Positions 62,115-64,000 of a stretch of 64,000 bases of DNA are shown piece after piece; the first letter of the stretch is position 1, and every line of letters begins with the position of its first letter. Where the stretch lies: contig NZ_CP040005.1 of assembly GCF_005696555.1 (NCBI RefSeq), positions 1,178,001 through 1,242,000 of the forward strand. Direction: 5' to 3'. The notes below the pieces were generated by a model that saw nothing but the letters and a program-made list of their open reading frames with translations, was not told the origin of the DNA and did no database searches. The translations under genes were made by a program, and so were the position numbers. Origin of the DNA: Actinomyces sp. oral taxon 171 str. F0337. Its GTDB lineage: Bacteria; Actinomycetota; Actinomycetes; Actinomycetales; Actinomycetaceae.

Positions 62115-62296
62115 GTCGAACGGTGTCCGGTCGTGAGCTCGTCTACGCCGCATGTTCATAGGAACCATGGGGAGCCGGCGTGCGGCCGCACCTCACACTG
62201 CTGGCTGGCCCGGCGGGCTGGGGTGGTGGGCCGCCGTCGTGGGAGACTTGCCTCAGACCCATGCCGGATATGAGGAAGAGCCAGGAACCGATCCCC

Positions 62297-64000
62297 GTGT
62301 CACCGATCCCCACACCAGAGCAGATGACCAGCGTCCAGCCTGCCGCCACCGAGCAGGCCCGGCTGCGCAACTTCTGCATCATCGCGCACATCGACCACGG
62401 CAAGTCCACCCTGGCCGACCGCATGCTCCAGGCCACCGGCGTCGTCCAGCCCCGTGACATGCGCGCCCAGTACCTGGACCGCATGGACATCGAGCGCGAG
62501 CGCGGCATCACCATCAAGTCCCAGGCCGTGCGCATGCCCTGGGCCATTGAGGGCGACGACGGCGTCACGCGCGCGTACGCGCTCAACATGATCGACACCC
62601 CCGGTCACGTCGACTTCTCCTACGAGGTCAACCGCTCCCTGGCCGCCTGCGAGGGTGCGGTCCTCCTGGTCGACGCAGCCCAGGGCATCCAGGCCCAGAC
62701 CCTGGCCAACCTCTACATGGCCATCGAGGGGGACCTGACCATCATCCCGGTCCTCAACAAGATCGACCTGCCTGCCGCCGAGCCGGAGAAGCACGCCGAG
62801 GAGATCGCCTCCCTCATCGGCTGCGACGTCGATGACATCCTCAAAGTCTCCGGCAAGACCGGGCAGGGCGTGCCCAAGCTGCTCGACCGGATCGTCGAGA
62901 CCGTCCCGCCCCCGCACGGCGATCCCGACGCTCCGGCGCGCGCCATGATCTTCGACTCCGTCTACGACACCTACCGCGGCGTGGTCACCTACGTGCGCGT
63001 TGTCGACGGCGCCCTCAAGCCCCGCGAGCGCATCGAGATGCTCTCCACCAAGGCCGTCCACGACCTCCTGGAGATCGGCGTCATCAGCCCCGAGCCCACG
63101 CCGTCGGCCGGCCTGGGGGCCGGCGAGGTCGGCTACCTCATCACCGGGGTCAAGGACGTGCGCCAGTCCAAGGTCGGTGACACGGTCACCTCCGCGGCGG
63201 CACCGGCCGACGAGCCGCTGTCGGGCTACCAGGACCCCAAGCCTATGGTCTTCTCCGGCCTGTTTCCGGTGGACGGCTCGGACTTCCCGGCCCTGCGCGA
63301 CGCCCTGGACAAGCTCAAGCTCAACGACGCCGCCCTGACCTACGAGCCGGAGACCTCGGTGGCCCTGGGCTTCGGCTTCCGCTGCGGCTACCTGGGCCTG
63401 CTGCACCTGGAGATCATCCGCGAGCGCCTGGAGCGCGAGTTCAACCTGGACATCATCTCCACCGCCCCCTCCGTGGTCTACGAGGTGACCATGGAGGACC
63501 GCACCACGCACACGGTGACCAACCCCAGCGAGTTCCCTGAGGGCAAGGTCGCTTCCGTCTCCGAGCCGGTGGTGCGGGCCACGATCCTGACCCCCAGCGA
63601 GTTCGTGGGCACGGTCATGGAGCTGTGCCAGTCACGTCGCGGCACCATGCAGGGCATGGACTACCTCTCCGAGTCACGCGTGGAGATGCACTACGTGCTG
63701 CCGCTGGCGGAGATCGTCTTCGACTTCTTCGACTCCCTGAAGTCGCGGACCCGCGGCTACGCCTCCCTGGACTACGAGGCGGACGGCTCCCAGGACGCCG
63801 ACCTGGTCAAGGTTGACATCCTGCTCAACGGGGACAAGGTGGACGCCTTCAGCGCCATCGTCCACCGCGACTCGGCCTACTCCTACGGCGTCATGATGAC
63901 CAAGCGTCTCAAGGACCTCATCCCGCGCCAGCAGTTCGAGGTTCCCGTGCAGGCGGCCATCGGCACCCGCGTCATCGCCCGCGAGACCATCCGGGCCCTG
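62297..64000 (+). CDS. lepA: Elongation factor 4 (LepA), 3' end outside window
   Basis: 568 complete codons are present and the gene runs past the last base; the whole protein is usually near 600-620 residues. The start is GTG at 62297 (aggaa about 9 nt upstream), with in-frame ATGs at 62261 and 62324 as alternatives. G1 is [16 protein letters not shown], the switch region [14 protein letters not shown]3 [12 protein letters not shown] and G4 NKIDLP. LepA-specific [21 protein letters not shown] and the start of the C-terminal domain follow. It is a ribosomal GTPase that back-translocates or rescues stalled ribosomes. Confidence 0.97.
   Translation, partial: MSPIPTPEQMTSVQPAATEQARLRNFCIIAHIDHGKSTLADRMLQATGVVQPRDMRAQYLDRMDIERERGITIKSQAVRMPWAIEGDDGVTRAYALNMIDTPGHVDFSYEVNRSLAACEGAVLLVDAAQGIQAQTLANLYMAIEGDLTIIPVLNKIDLPAAEPEKHAEEIASLIGCDVDDILKVSGKTGQGVPKLLDRIVETVPPPHGDPDAPARAMIFDSVYDTYRGVVTYVRVVDGALKPRERIEMLSTKAVHDLLEIGVISPEPTPSAGLGAGEVGYLITGVKDVRQSKVGDTVTSAAAPADEPLSGYQDPKPMVFSGLFPVDGSDFPALRDALDKLKLNDAALTYEPETSVALGFGFRCGYLGLLHLEIIRERLEREFNLDIISTAPSVVYEVTMEDRTTHTVTNPSEFPEGKVASVSEPVVRATILTPSEFVGTVMELCQSRRGTMQGMDYLSESRVEMHYVLPLAEIVFDFFDSLKSRTRGYASLDYEADGSQDADLVKVDILLNGDKVDAFSAIVHRDSAYSYGVMMTKRLKDLIPRQQFEVPVQAAIGTRVIARETIRAL

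Overview
The window is a high-GC Gram-positive chromosome segment, most likely from an Actinomyces species (oral A. oris / A. naeslundii type) or a close relative. The reasons are high G+C with dense GTG starts, many 1-4 nt start/stop overlaps, the actinobacterial order rpmA-obgE-proB-proA-nadD-rsfS-phosphoglycerate mutase, DtxR-box-like sites, a metPS transporter pair, VKOR, a trpC-trpB fusion, and a trp leader peptide with three Trp codons. The genus is an inference; the phylum is well supported.

Layout. 1-6,224: rpmA (3' end), obgE, proB and proA. proB and proA are separated by a visibly AT-richer cassette on the opposite strand, an SMC/OLD-type ATPase followed by a TOPRIM/DUF4276-like protein. 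It looks like a split OLD or PARIS-like defence module. 6,225-20,923: a large accessory block between proA and nadD. It holds a membrane-anchored protein, a response regulator and histidine kinase, and a seven-gene tightly coupled minus-strand operon (GT28-like, GT4, GT4, ABC exporter, two APH-fold kinases, UDP-glucose dehydrogenase). A double-palindrome control region precedes the operon. A DeoR regulator diverges from a ROK gene frameshifted at a poly-G tract. 20,924-24,757: nadD, a long low-complexity membrane protein, rsfS, phosphoglycerate mutase and two identical tRNA-Ala(GGC) genes.

24,758-37,250: MarC, an unknown protein behind a probable iron box, a two-repeat DUF1540 protein, deoD, metP/metS behind a three-hairpin leader, a HAD hydrolase, a metallophosphoesterase, VKOR coupled to an MntR-like DtxR regulator, HIT, a lower-GC CPBP protease, and a hydrolase divergent from a MerR regulator. 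37,251-49,300: leuS, a BrnT-like toxin/HTH pair with a perfect 19-bp inverted-repeat operator, a HerA-like ATPase, a GT4 enzyme, DegV, then comEA-comEC-holA. 49,330-54,416 (minus strand): ribE, DUF1846, rpsT, a PemK-like protein and a secreted protein.

54,545-62,114 (minus strand): a complete attenuator-controlled tryptophan operon trpL-E-G-D-CB-A ending in a strong hairpin, with a VTT/DedA-like membrane gene upstream. No trpF is present, which fits actinobacteria that use PriA. 62,297-64,000 is lepA, running off the edge.

The strongest candidates for undescribed biology are the ATPase/TOPRIM cassette splitting proB-proA, the glycosyltransferase/ABC/APH-kinase operon, and the small toxin-antitoxin-like pair with its promoter buried in a perfect inverted repeat. 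No search could be run, so functional claims rest on motifs, gene order and family knowledge.
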